Assembly: GCA_034423575.1 (NCBI GenBank) | Contig: DAOUIF010000028.1 | Span: forward strand, 1-64,000 | Direction: 5' to 3' | Origin: Bin87 sp034423575 | GTDB lineage: Bacteria > Chloroflexota > Dehalococcoidia > Lucifugimonadales > UBA3495 | DNA length: 64,000 nucleotides | Shown here: positions 34,430 to 42,812 of the stretch, piece after piece | How the letters are laid out: the number at the start of each line of letters is the position of its first letter | Position numbering within the stretch: the first letter of the stretch is position 1 | Made by a program: the position numbers and the translations under genes | Notes under the pieces: model-generated | What the model was told of the DNA's origin: nothing | Databases searched by the model: none | What the model saw: the letters and a program-made list of their open reading frames with translations, nothing else

Positions 34430-36502
34430 GTGACCCAGCCAGCCGTCGGCCGCGAGCCCAGGTTTCCTTTCACCGCCATCGTCGGCCAGACGCCGATGAA
34501 GCGTGCCCTGCTGCTCAATGCCATCAACCCGCGTATCGGGGGCGTGTTGGTCCGGGGCAAGAAGGGCACTGCTAAAAGCACAGCGGTGCGATCTCTGGCC
34601 GCGCTGTTGCCCCAAGTTCCCGTGGTGCCGGGTTGTCCCTACAGTTGCCAGCCCGGCGTGCCTCAGGAAGTGTGCCAGTTGTGCTTGCAGACGGGAAGAT
34701 CCGGCAGCGCTTCCGTTCGTCAGGTTCGCATCGTCGACTTGCCCGTGGGAGCCACCGAGGACCGCCTCGTGGGTTCTCTGGATATCGAACAGGCCATCAA
34801 GTCCGGAGAAAAGAACTTCGAGCCCGGCCTCATCGCCTCGGCTCATCGCGGCATCCTGTACATCGACGAGGTCAACCTCCTCAACGACCACCTGGTGGAC
34901 GTGCTGCTTGACGCCGCCGCCATGGGTCGCAACTACGTGGAACGCGAGGGTATCTCCGTCAGCCACGACGCGGAGTTCATGCTGGTCGGAACCATGAACC
35001 CAGAGGAGGGCGACCTGCGCCCGCAACTGCTGGATCGCTTCGGGCTGGCGGTGGAAGTCGACGGTGTTTTCGAACCTGCCGAGCGCCGCGAGGTGGTGCG
35101 TCGTCGCATGGCTTTCGAGTCCCGCCCCTTCGAGTTCATGGACAATTGGGCCGACGCCGAGCAGGAGGAGCGGGAGCGGCTGCTCAGCAGCCAGCAGCGT
35201 CTCGCGGACGTGGTTGTGCCGGATGAAATCCTGGAGCTCATTACCGACATCTGCGCCGAGTATCAGGTCGACGGCCTGCGCGGCGACATCGTGATGTACA
35301 AGACCGCCAGCACCATCGCGGCCTACGAGGGCCGTACCGTCGTTGATGTGGAAGACGTGCGTGAGGCCGCCCTGATGGCCCTGCTCCATCGCCAGCGCCG
35401 CCAGCCCTTCCAGCAGCCCCACCTTGTCACTGAGCAGTTGGACAATATGCTGGAGGATTTCCAGAACCAGCAGCGCGACCGGGAGCCGTCCGCCGACAAT
35501 GACTCCGGCAACGATGACCCCAGCGACTCCGATAGCGATAGAGAACCGGACCCTCCCGAAGACCAGAGTGACGAGCCTGCGGACGCCGCGCTCGGCGACC
35601 AATGGTTCGAGATTGGCGACCCTTACGCGGTCCAGAACCTGCAGGTTCAGCCTCCGGACCGCCGCGCCCGTCGATCTTCCGGCCGCCGCGCAACCTCGGT
35701 AAGTGGCACGTCGGCTGGACGATACGTCGGCGCTCGCGTTCCGGAAGGCCCGGCATCCGACCTCGCGCTGGATGCCACCCTGCGCGCCGCCGCTCCTCAC
35801 CAGCCGTCCCGACGCAACTCCGCTGATGCCGAAGCCGCTGCCTTGCTCATCGAGCCCTGGGACGTGCGCGAGAAGGTACGCGAGACCCATACCGGCTCCC
35901 TGATCCTCTTCGTCGTCGACGCCAGCGGCTCCATGGGCGCACAGCGCCGCATGGTCGCCGTGAAAGGCGCGGTGATGTCCCTCCTTCTGGATGCCTACCA
36001 GCGCCGCGACCGGGTCGGCCTGATTGCCTTCCGGGGAACGGGCGCGGAGGTTCTGCTCCCGCCCACCGGCAGCGTCGAGATGGCCCAGTGGTGTCTGCAG
36101 GAGATGCCCACCGGTGGCCGCACGCCCCTCGCCCGCGCCATATATCTCGCCATGGAAACCCTGGAGACCGAGCGTCTGAAGGATCGCGACGTGCTGCCCC
36201 TGTTGGTGTTGCTGTCCGACGGCCGCGCCAACGTGACCCTCGCCGGCGATCAGTCTTCTAACGTCCTTGCCCTGCCCGATGAGGTGCGCCAACTGAGCGA
36301 AACCGTCGCGGCTGCCAGGATCCCGTCCGTGGTCGTGGACACCGAGCAGGACTTCATCAAGCTTGAGTTGGCGAAAAACATCGCCGACGCCATGTCCGCG
36401 CGTTACATCAAGCTTGACGACCTGGCGGCGCAGAGCCTGGCCGACGCCGTCCGACGCGAACTCCCCGGCGAGCGGCCGGTAGAAGATCTCGCGCCAGTCT
36501 GA
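34430..36502 (+). CDS. ChlI-ChlD fusion: chelatase AAA+ ATPase with VWA domain
   Basis: A 690-residue fusion of a magnesium-chelatase-type AAA+ domain and a C-terminal von Willebrand A domain. Walker A is RGKKGTAKST (near 43-52), Walker B ILYIDEVNLL (near 142-151), then a sensor region ATMNPEEGDLRPQLLDRFG. A linker of about 100 residues is rich in Asp, Pro, Glu and Arg. The VWA metal site is VVDASGSMG (near 495-503). Its GTG start at 34430 begins the family sequence; the frame continues upstream but only as a shadow of cbtA. Next to CobN and cobalt transport genes, it is probably the motor of cobalt insertion, replacing CobS/CobT. Confidence 0.9.
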   Translation: MTQPAVGREPRFPFTAIVGQTPMKRALLLNAINPRIGGVLVRGKKGTAKSTAVRSLAALLPQVPVVPGCPYSCQPGVPQEVCQLCLQTGRSGSASVRQVRIVDLPVGATEDRLVGSLDIEQAIKSGEKNFEPGLIASAHRGILYIDEVNLLNDHLVDVLLDAAAMGRNYVEREGISVSHDAEFMLVGTMNPEEGDLRPQLLDRFGLAVEVDGVFEPAERREVVRRRMAFESRPFEFMDNWADAEQEERERLLSSQQRLADVVVPDEILELITDICAEYQVDGLRGDIVMYKTASTIAAYEGRTVVDVEDVREAALMALLHRQRRQPFQQPHLVTEQLDNMLEDFQNQQRDREPSADNDSGNDDPSDSDSDREPDPPEDQSDEPADAALGDQWFEIGDPYAVQNLQVQPPDRRARRSSGRRATSVSGTSAGRYVGARVPEGPASDLALDATLRAAAPHQPSRRNSADAEAAALLIEPWDVREKVRETHTGSLILFVVDASGSMGAQRRMVAVKGAVMSLLLDAYQRRDRVGLIAFRGTGAEVLLPPTGSVEMAQWCLQEMPTGGRTPLARAIYLAMETLETERLKDRDVLPLLVLLSDGRANVTLAGDQSSNVLALPDEVRQLSETVAAARIPSVVVDTEQDFIKLELAKNIADAMSARYIKLDDLAAQSLADAVRRELPGERPVEDLAPV

Positions 36503-36572
36503 CTCCGGCAGCCGTTCACTCCTTACTTCCGCCCCCGTCGAAAGACGATGCGGGGCCAGAGCAGAAACCGTC

Positions 36573-36592
36573 ATTCCTGCGAAAGCAGGAAT
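36573..36592 (+). repeat. Dispersed hairpin repeat, copy 1
   Basis: ATTCCTGC, GAAA loop, GCAGGAAT, then CCAC. The same design occurs at 56173 and 59592, all in intergenic DNA and in the same orientation. Confidence 0.75.
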
Positions 36593-36681
36593 CCACCGCT
36601 CTAGCCAAAACCCATGTCCGCTGAACGCGGCCCGTCAGTGATAACATGATTCTACTCTGATCCCTGCGACGAGGTTCCAGT

Positions 36682-38001
36682 ATGCCGCGCACGCTTCCCT
36701 ACGCCGATATGGATAAAGTCCTGTCCCTTTCCAAGCGACGGGGTTTCGTATTCCAGTCCAGCGAGGTGTACGGCGGCCTCGGATCAACCTGGGACTACGG
36801 CCCCCTGGGCGTCGAGCTCAAGCGCAACGTCAAGGAAGCCTGGTGGCGGTCCGTCGTCTTGGAGCGCGACGATGTGGTGGGCCTGGACGCGGCCATCCTG
36901 ATGCACCCGCGGGTTTGGGAGGCCAGCGGCCATGTCGAGAATTTCAGCGACCCGCTGGTCGAGTGCCGCCAGTGCCACCGCCGCTTCCGCCAGGACCAGC
37001 TTGAAACCGACACCTGCCCCGAGTGCGGCGGTGACTTCACCGAGCCGCGCCGTTTCAACCTCATGTTCCGCACCTTCATGGGCCCCGTGGAGGATTCCAG
37101 CAACGAGGTGTTCCTGCGACCCGAAACCGCCCAGGGCATCTTTGTCAACTTCCAGAACGTTCAGACCGCGACCCGCAAGAAACTGCCCTTCGGCATCGCC
37201 CAGATCGGCAAGGCCTTCCGCAACGAGATCACCCCAGGCAACTTCACCTTCCGCACTCGCGAGTTCGAGCAGATGGAGATCGAGTTCTTCGTCAAGCCGG
37301 GCACCGACGACGAATGGCTGCAGCAGTGGGTTCAGTCCCGTTTCGACTGGTACGTGAGCCTGGGCATCCGGCCCGGCAACCTGCGTCTGCGCGAACACGC
37401 CGGTGACGAACTCGCCCACTACGCCAAGGCCACCTACGACATCGAATACCGCTTCCCCTGGGGCTGGGGCGAATTGGAAGGCATCGCCAACCGCACGGAT
37501 TTCGACCTGGGCCGCCACAAGGAGTTCAGCGGAGAGGACCTCACCTACTTCGACGACGAGATCCACGAGCGTTACCTGCCCTACGTCATAGAGCCATCGG
37601 GCGGCGTCGACCGCGCGACCCTGGCCTTCTGGTTGGACAGCTACGACGAGGAACCCGACGGCAACGATACCCGGACCGTGCTGCACTTCCACCGGGGCCT
37701 GGCCCCTATTACGGTAGCCGTGCTCCCGCTGAGCCGCAACGCGCGCCTGGCTCCCACCGCTCGCAGCGTGTACGACCTGGTTCGCCGCCGCTTCCGCAGC
37801 CAGTTCGACGACGCCCAGAGTATCGGCCGGCGCTACCGCCGCCAGGATGAGATCGGCACGCCCTATTGCGTCACCGTCGACTTCGACACCCTGGACGACC
37901 ACGCCGTCACCATCCGCGACCGGGACACCATGATCCAGCAGCGCGTACCCGTCGCCCGGCTCCTCGACGTCCTCCAGGACCGCTACGACCACGGCTGGTA
38001 G
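36682..38001 (+). CDS. glyQS: Glycyl-tRNA synthetase, dimeric class II type
   Basis: A 439-residue alpha2-type glycyl-tRNA synthetase, which charges tRNA-Gly. Motif 1 and the glycine-specific GFVFQSSEVYGGLGSTWDYGPLG start are present. A zinc-binding CRQCHRRF/CPECGG insert lies near 95-115, motif 2 is FRNEITPGNFTFRTREFEQMEIEFF, and motif 3 is PYVIEPSGGVDRATLAFW. The anticodon-binding domain follows (APITVAVLPLS). Single-chain GlyRS of this kind is common outside proteobacteria. An extended -10-like TGATAACAT lies at 36639-36647. Confidence 0.95.
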   Translation: MPRTLPYADMDKVLSLSKRRGFVFQSSEVYGGLGSTWDYGPLGVELKRNVKEAWWRSVVLERDDVVGLDAAILMHPRVWEASGHVENFSDPLVECRQCHRRFRQDQLETDTCPECGGDFTEPRRFNLMFRTFMGPVEDSSNEVFLRPETAQGIFVNFQNVQTATRKKLPFGIAQIGKAFRNEITPGNFTFRTREFEQMEIEFFVKPGTDDEWLQQWVQSRFDWYVSLGIRPGNLRLREHAGDELAHYAKATYDIEYRFPWGWGELEGIANRTDFDLGRHKEFSGEDLTYFDDEIHERYLPYVIEPSGGVDRATLAFWLDSYDEEPDGNDTRTVLHFHRGLAPITVAVLPLSRNARLAPTARSVYDLVRRRFRSQFDDAQSIGRRYRRQDEIGTPYCVTVDFDTLDDHAVTIRDRDTMIQQRVPVARLLDVLQDRYDHGW

Positions 38002-38019
38002 ACCAAAGCGGGAACAATC

Positions 38020-38478
38020 ATGCCCCCCAGGAATCGACGCGAAACTCCCGCCCGTCGGGCAATCCGTATCCGCAAGCACCTTGAGCAGGCTCGAGACTAT
38101 TGGTCCAAATGGCCTGCTTACCTTGCTGAGGGTGACCTTTGTCAAGCCGGCGAGAAGGGTTGGGGAACGGTGGCACAACTGACTAAAGCGGTTGCGACCC
38201 TCCGCGGTTGGCAGCACTTTGACCACGTGGCCATTCAGGAAGCGCTTACTGCATTGATTGACGAGTTGCCAGAGCAGGCAAGCGTCATCGATCAAGGGCT
38301 CAGTGCCGCGGAACGCCTTCATGGCAATTTTTACGAAGTCTACATGACCCAGTTTCGGGCTGCCGCCGCCCTGGATGAGGTTCGTCCCCTGCTGGATGTT
38401 CTTTGGGAGTTGCTCCCAGGTGAATACACGGGCGGTGTGTCCTTCGCGGACTGGGTCGAAGCGGCTTCAACGCCGTGA
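38020..38478 (+). CDS. PaREP1/HEPN-like protein
   Basis: A 152-residue helical protein. The central part (HLEQARDYWSKWPAYLAEGDLCQAGEKGWGTVAQLTKAVATLRGWQHFDH) has the E-K-x-W-G-x-x-x-Q-x-x-K-A-V-A pattern of PaREP1-type HEPN proteins. The catalytic R-x4-6-H of HEPN ribonucleases is not clear. Its basic N-terminus (MPPRNRRETPARRAIRIRK) is a short tail. Its TGA overlaps the GTG of birA. Function unknown. Confidence 0.55.
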   Translation: MPPRNRRETPARRAIRIRKHLEQARDYWSKWPAYLAEGDLCQAGEKGWGTVAQLTKAVATLRGWQHFDHVAIQEALTALIDELPEQASVIDQGLSAAERLHGNFYEVYMTQFRAAAALDEVRPLLDVLWELLPGEYTGGVSFADWVEAASTP

Positions 38479-39299
38479 ACTTACGGCCCATTTATTCCAT
38501 GCCCTCCATCGTCGCCCAGATGCTCCGCTCCGGCCTCTACACCGCTATCATCGGCCGGAACGTGCGCTTCTACCAGTCTACCGGTTCCACCATGGACGAT
38601 GTCGCGGAGTGGGCTCGGGACGGAGCGGAAGAGGGCGCCGTAGTCGTCGCGGAGACCCAATCCGCAAGCCGCGGGCGCCTGGGGCGCCGCTGGATATCCG
38701 ACGAAGGCAACCTCTATTTCTCCGTGCTTTTCCGCCCGGAACCGGATGCCCTGCCGCTCCTCAGCCCGCTGGCTGGCGTTGCCGTCGCGCGGTCCATCCG
38801 GCAGGTCGCCGGTCTGTATCCATCCGTCAAGTGGCCCAACGATGTCATGATCGAGGGCCACAAGGTCGCCGGCATTCTGGCTGAAAGCGCGCTGTCCGGC
38901 TCACAGGTTCAGCACGCCGTGGTCGGCATCGGCGTCAACGTCACCCTGGACGTATCCGTGGACCCCGAGATCGCCGCCACTGCGACCAGCCTGAACCATG
39001 CCTCCGGTTCCGAAATCGACCGGGCCGAATTGCTGCGCCGTATCCTCCAGCACATGGACGCCTTGTACCTGGACCTTCGCCGCGGTCGGTCCCCTATCGC
39101 CGAATGGCGCCGCTGGCTGGACACCCTGGGCCAACGCGTAACCGTCACCCACCACGGGGCGACCGACACCGGCCTGGCCGAGGACATCGACGAGCACGGC
39201 AACCTCCTGCTCCGCACCGACGAAGGGGAGTTGTTGACCCTCACCGCCGGAGATATTACCCTCCGTGCAGCCCAAGGAGCGCCCGTAGCTGATGCTTGA
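38475..39299 (+). CDS. birA: Biotin-[acetyl-CoA-carboxylase] ligase
   Basis: A 274-residue biotin protein ligase that activates biotin with ATP and attaches it to a carrier-protein lysine. The motifs FYQSTGSTMDDV, ETQSASRGRLGRRW (biotin/ATP loop, near 60-73), SVKWPNDVMIEGHKVAGILAES and GIGVNV are all present; the C-terminal SH3-like domain completes it. The DNA-binding helix-turn-helix of repressor-type BirA is missing, so it is a mono-functional enzyme. The GTG start overlaps the previous stop; an ATG at 38502 is the alternative. Confidence 0.92.
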   Translation: MNLRPIYSMPSIVAQMLRSGLYTAIIGRNVRFYQSTGSTMDDVAEWARDGAEEGAVVVAETQSASRGRLGRRWISDEGNLYFSVLFRPEPDALPLLSPLAGVAVARSIRQVAGLYPSVKWPNDVMIEGHKVAGILAESALSGSQVQHAVVGIGVNVTLDVSVDPEIAATATSLNHASGSEIDRAELLRRILQHMDALYLDLRRGRSPIAEWRRWLDTLGQRVTVTHHGATDTGLAEDIDEHGNLLLRTDEGELLTLTAGDITLRAAQGAPVADA

Positions 39300-40101
39300 G
39301 AATCTGTACCTTGACGGCAAAGTGGTCGTCATCACCGGCGGCGGGACCGGTCTCGGCCTCGAAATGGTGCGCGCCCTTACCCGCTCCGGCGCAAACCTTG
39401 CCATCGCGGGCCGCCGACCCGGTCCCATCGAGGCTGCCCGCGACGAGGTGGTCGCGGCCGGCCAGGACGCCATAGCCGTTCCCACCGACGTTTCCAGGTC
39501 GTCCGATGCCAACGCCCTGATCGCAGCCGCGATGTCACGTTTTGGCCGCGTCGACGTGCTCATCAACAACGCGGCCATGGTCGCCGACAACGTCCTTAAA
39601 CCCATCTGGGAGATCACAGACGACGACTGGGAATCGGCCATGTCCGTAAACCTCTCCGGCGCTTTCTACTGTGCCCGCGCCGCCGCCAAGCCCATGGCCG
39701 ACGCCGGCAAGGGCAAGATCGTCAACGTGGCATCGGGCTTCGGGCTCCGCGGCGGCCGCGATATCTATATGTACTGCTCCTCCAAGGGCGGCGTCATCCA
39801 GCTGACCCGCGTGCTGTCCTTCAGTCTGGCCCGCTACGGCATCACGGCTAACAGCATCGTCCCCGGCTTCATTCCCACCATCGACCCCGGGGCCGAGATC
39901 AACCGCACATTGCCGCAATCCGGCGAGTTCCTGCCCACGGGCAAGCTGGGCAAGCCCGAGGACCTGGGACCCATTGCCGTCTTCCTGGCCTCAGATGCTT
40001 CCGACTATATGACCGGTGAGATGTTCATCCTCGACGGCGCGGGCCTGGCCGCCGGCATCACGCCCACGGGTCACGCTCCCACCGCCGCGTTGGAACCGTG
40101 A
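39292..40101 (+). CDS. SDR family oxidoreductase (intact motifs)
   Basis: A 269-residue classical short-chain dehydrogenase: TGGGTGLG at 15-22, NNAA near 92-95, Ser in NVASGFG (near 149), Tyr and Lys in YCSSK (near 162-166). The ATG lies within the last 8 bases of birA, so the two are likely co-transcribed. Substrate unknown. The next gene is also an SDR, but a degenerate one. Confidence 0.86.
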   Translation: MLENLYLDGKVVVITGGGTGLGLEMVRALTRSGANLAIAGRRPGPIEAARDEVVAAGQDAIAVPTDVSRSSDANALIAAAMSRFGRVDVLINNAAMVADNVLKPIWEITDDDWESAMSVNLSGAFYCARAAAKPMADAGKGKIVNVASGFGLRGGRDIYMYCSSKGGVIQLTRVLSFSLARYGITANSIVPGFIPTIDPGAEINRTLPQSGEFLPTGKLGKPEDLGPIAVFLASDASDYMTGEMFILDGAGLAAGITPTGHAPTAALEP

Positions 40102-40136
40102 CCCATAGTCTAGACCCCAAAGCGGTTACCTATCCG

Positions 40137-40170
40137 TCATTGCGAGGAGCGTAGCGACGTGGCAATCCCG
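40137..40170 (+). repeat. Dispersed palindromic repeat overlapping a start codon
   Basis: The sequence starting at 40137 and running through ATTGCGAGGAGCGTAGCGAC to GTGGCAATCC has arms ATTGC (40139-40143) and GCAAT (40162-40166). It resembles a hairpin repeat widely scattered in bacterial genomes. The GTG start of the next SDR (40159) lies inside it, so the repeat supplies the first codons. Confidence 0.65.
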
Positions 40171-40941
40171 TCCCGATCACACCTCCCGGCCGAGTTCAGC
40201 CTCGCCGGCCACACCGCCATCGTTGCCTCCGCCGGCGGCGATGAGACCCCCTTCCTGGCCGCCGCGCTGGCCGAGGCCGGGGCGTCGGTGTTCGCAGTGG
40301 CTCGCCACCAAACCGCCGCCGATGCCATCGCTGATGCCGTTGCCGCTGTCTCCGGGCGCGACACCGCACGTCACGTGGGACGTTGGGACACGCCAGATGC
40401 GGCCTCAGCGGTCGTCGATGCCTTCGCCGCCACACATGCCCGGGTGGACATCCTCGTTAACGACACCCGCAGCTTCTTCGCCAAACCCGCCGCCAACATC
40501 GCATTGAGCGAGTGGGACGAACTGCACGCTCGCAACGTCCGCGCCACCTTCATGCTCAGCCAGGCCGTGGGTCAGCGCATGCTCGACCAGCAGTACGGCC
40601 GCATCGTCAACGTCATCTCCAACCTGGCCGAGCGGGCGGTCATCAACTGCTCTGCATACAGCGCGACCCAGGCTGCCGTCCTGTCGCTGACCCGTTCCCT
40701 GGCCGTCGAATGGGGCCGCAGCGAAATCCGCGTCAACGCCGTCGGGTCGGGCTGGTCAACCGCCGAGGATATCCCACTGGAAACCCAGCGCGAAGAATTG
40801 CTCGTTCGCTACACCCCCCTGCGTCGCAAGGGCCACCCACGCGACCTCGCGGCCATGCTGGTCTATCTCTGCTCCGCTCACTGCGACTACCCCTCCGGCC
40901 AACCCGTCTACATCGACGGCGGCCTGAACGCCCATCCGTGA
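40159..40941 (+). CDS. Degenerate SDR-fold protein, probable pseudoenzyme
   Basis: A 260-residue SDR-fold protein with all key motifs changed. The nucleotide loop TGxxxGxG reads ASAGGDET (near 23-30), NNAG reads NDTR (near 97-100), and the catalytic Y-xxx-K is YSATQ (Tyr kept, Lys to Gln, near 173-177). The fold is otherwise complete and the frame open, ending in LCSAHCDYPSGQPVYIDGGLN, a normal SDR C-terminus. This suggests a retained, non-catalytic role, perhaps as partner of the intact SDR upstream. The GTG start is in a dispersed repeat and no other start is available before the fold begins. Confidence 0.75.
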   Translation: MAIPSRSHLPAEFSLAGHTAIVASAGGDETPFLAAALAEAGASVFAVARHQTAADAIADAVAAVSGRDTARHVGRWDTPDAASAVVDAFAATHARVDILVNDTRSFFAKPAANIALSEWDELHARNVRATFMLSQAVGQRMLDQQYGRIVNVISNLAERAVINCSAYSATQAAVLSLTRSLAVEWGRSEIRVNAVGSGWSTAEDIPLETQREELLVRYTPLRRKGHPRDLAAMLVYLCSAHCDYPSGQPVYIDGGLNAHP

Positions 40942-40955
40942 TTGGCGGTGCAACC

Positions 40956-42020
40956 ATGCCGACACTGGATAACATCACGATCAGAGGTTTTAAGAGTATC
41001 AAGGCCGTGGAGGGTCTCAAGCTAAATCCTGTAAACGTGCTGATCGGTGCCAATGGTTCAGGAAAGTCCAATTTCATTGAATTGTTTACCATGGTCCGCG
41101 AAGTGGTTCGCAACCGTCTCCGGCAATTCGTCGTGAGGTCTGGGGGAGCGAATCGAATTCTACATTTGGGGTCCCGCACCACTGAACGTATAGATATTGT
41201 CATCAGATTAGACGATGGAAATTGGTACGAGTTGACCATGGCTCCTACAGCCGGCGATTCGCTGGGGCTCGTGCATCAAGACGCCAGTGTGCTGCAGCGC
41301 CAGCTGTTTTCGAACCCCAACGACCAACTGCCTACAGTGGGACAATTCATCGATGCCGACCCTTGGATGGCTTATCATTTCCACGATACCAGCCAGGATG
41401 CGCCCGTGAAGAAGCTGGGTAATTTACGTGACGATCGTAGGCTGCGACCCAACGGGTCGAATCTAGCGGCATTTCTGCGGCGCCTAAAGTTGAGCCATCC
41501 ATCATCGTACGATCAAATCAAAAAGACAATTCAGCTTGTGGCACCGTTTGTCCATGATTTTGTGTTGGAGCCGCAGGCGTTGAATCAGGATATGATCCTC
41601 TTGGAATGGTTGCACGAAGGTACGGACGACTACTTTGATGCCGGGTCGTTGTCAGACGGCACACTGCGTTTCGTCGCATTGGCGACGCTATTGCTGCAAC
41701 CTGTTGAGCTTCGTCCCTCGGTGATTCTTCTGGACGAACCGGAACTAGGCCTGCATCCGCATGCCATCACAATGTTGGCCGCTTTAGTTAAGAAAGCGTC
41801 AATTCATGATCAAGTTATTTTGTGCACCCAATCCCCAACGCTCCTGGATCATTTTGGCCCCGATGATGTGATCGTTGCCAACCGCGTGAACGGCGAATCC
41901 AGGTTCGAGCGGTTGGACTCGGTGAGATTGGACGACTGGCTCAGGGAATACAGCTTGGGGGAGCTGTGGGAGAAGAACGAGATAGGCGGTACCCCAGAGC
42001 CCGAACCGCGACCGTTGTAG
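40956..42020 (+). CDS. AAA (OLD/RecF-like) ATPase of a putative defence pair
   Basis: A 354-residue ABC-type/SMC-like ATPase. Walker A is GANGSGKS (31-38), an ABC-like signature SDGTLR lies near 233-238, Walker B is VILLDEPELGLHPHA (Asp260, Glu261), and the TQSPTLLDHF switch follows. Between Walker A and the signature is the helical arm typical of AAA_21/OLD ATPases. It has no nuclease domain. The ATG at 40956 opens the family sequence; a GTG at 40938 overlapping the SDR stop is the alternative. A DUF4276-like gene begins 9 bases after the stop. The DNA is visibly more AT-rich than its neighbours, suggesting transfer. Confidence 0.82.
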   Translation: MPTLDNITIRGFKSIKAVEGLKLNPVNVLIGANGSGKSNFIELFTMVREVVRNRLRQFVVRSGGANRILHLGSRTTERIDIVIRLDDGNWYELTMAPTAGDSLGLVHQDASVLQRQLFSNPNDQLPTVGQFIDADPWMAYHFHDTSQDAPVKKLGNLRDDRRLRPNGSNLAAFLRRLKLSHPSSYDQIKKTIQLVAPFVHDFVLEPQALNQDMILLEWLHEGTDDYFDAGSLSDGTLRFVALATLLLQPVELRPSVILLDEPELGLHPHAITMLAALVKKASIHDQVILCTQSPTLLDHFGPDDVIVANRVNGESRFERLDSVRLDDWLREYSLGELWEKNEIGGTPEPEPRPL

Positions 42021-42029
42021 CCAAACGAA

Positions 42030-42731
42030 ATGACGAGACTTCGTGTCCATGCGGAGGGTCCGACTGAGAAAAACTTTGTCGATCGGGTCCTGGCGCCGCA
42101 TCTGTACGGCTTCGGATACACCGACGTCAGTGCCCGCTTGATTGGAAGGCAGCGCCTCCAAGCCAACCGTGGAGGCATCCGTTCATGGCACGAAACACGT
42201 TCGGGCATTATCAATCACCTCCGCGAAGACGCCGGCCTGATCGTTACCACCATGGTCGATTACTATGGCATGCCACCCAACGGTCTCCGCAGTTGGCCAG
42301 GTCGCACCGAGGCCATCCGGTTGACGTTCTCCGAGAAGGCTCCCAGCATCGAAACTGCCATGCATGCTGATGTCGTTAATCTGATGGGTGATGGGTTCAA
42401 TCGGTTCAGGTTTGTACCGTGCGTAGTGATGCACGAATTCGAGGCGATGCTATTCAGCGATTGCCAAAAGTTTTCTCAAGCCATCGGCCACCCCGAACTC
42501 GCAGGTAGCCTCCAGGAAATCAGGAATGCGTTCGCGACTCCTGAGGAGATTGACGATTCCTCGGAGCACGCTCCCGCCAAGAGGATCCTGCGCTTGGTGC
42601 CCGACTATCAGAAATCGGTGGACGGGATTCTCGCGGCGTTGGCAATAGGTCTCGCGGCAATTCGCGAGGAGTGTCCCCGTTTTCACCAATGGCTGGGGCG
42701 CTTGGAACAATTGGCGGCTGCAACCCAATGA
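42030..42731 (+). CDS. DUF4276-like (TOPRIM-type) effector of the ATPase pair
   Basis: A 233-residue protein beginning RLRVHAEGPTEKNFVDRVL, the E-G-x-T-E opening typical of DUF4276, with VTTMVDYYGMP (Asp pair) and VMHEFEAMLFSD downstream. DUF4276 is related to TOPRIM nucleases and is often encoded next to AAA/OLD ATPases in defence islands. The acidic residues Glu9, Glu13 and the VDYY Asp may be catalytic. The gap to the ATPase is 9 bases, so they form one operon. Function in defence is inferred from this arrangement only. Confidence 0.75.
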   Translation: MTRLRVHAEGPTEKNFVDRVLAPHLYGFGYTDVSARLIGRQRLQANRGGIRSWHETRSGIINHLREDAGLIVTTMVDYYGMPPNGLRSWPGRTEAIRLTFSEKAPSIETAMHADVVNLMGDGFNRFRFVPCVVMHEFEAMLFSDCQKFSQAIGHPELAGSLQEIRNAFATPEEIDDSSEHAPAKRILRLVPDYQKSVDGILAALAIGLAAIREECPRFHQWLGRLEQLAAATQ

Positions 42732-42795
42732 CTTGGTTCGGCAAGCTGATCAATGAAGTCCCCGTAATTTTCTCACGTCGCTTCATTCTCGCAGA

Positions 42796-42804
42796 TGCTA
42801 CAAT
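42796..42804 (+). promoter_or_regulatory. Extended -10 promoter of the his operon
   Basis: TGCTACAAT is an extended -10 box. The expected start, about 42811, is one or two bases before the ATG of hisZ at 42813, so the hisZ message would be leaderless. No -35 box is seen. Confidence 0.55.
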
Positions 42805-42812
42805 ACCCGGCG

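Noticed and set aside
34367..36574. A 735-codon minus-strand frame opposite the chelatase ATPase
   Set aside because: Same reasons: shadow of a recognisable AAA+/VWA gene with no family signal of its own.
40512..40955. N-terminal extension of the ATPase frame to 40512
   Set aside because: It overlaps the degenerate SDR in another frame and gives Arg-rich shadow sequence.
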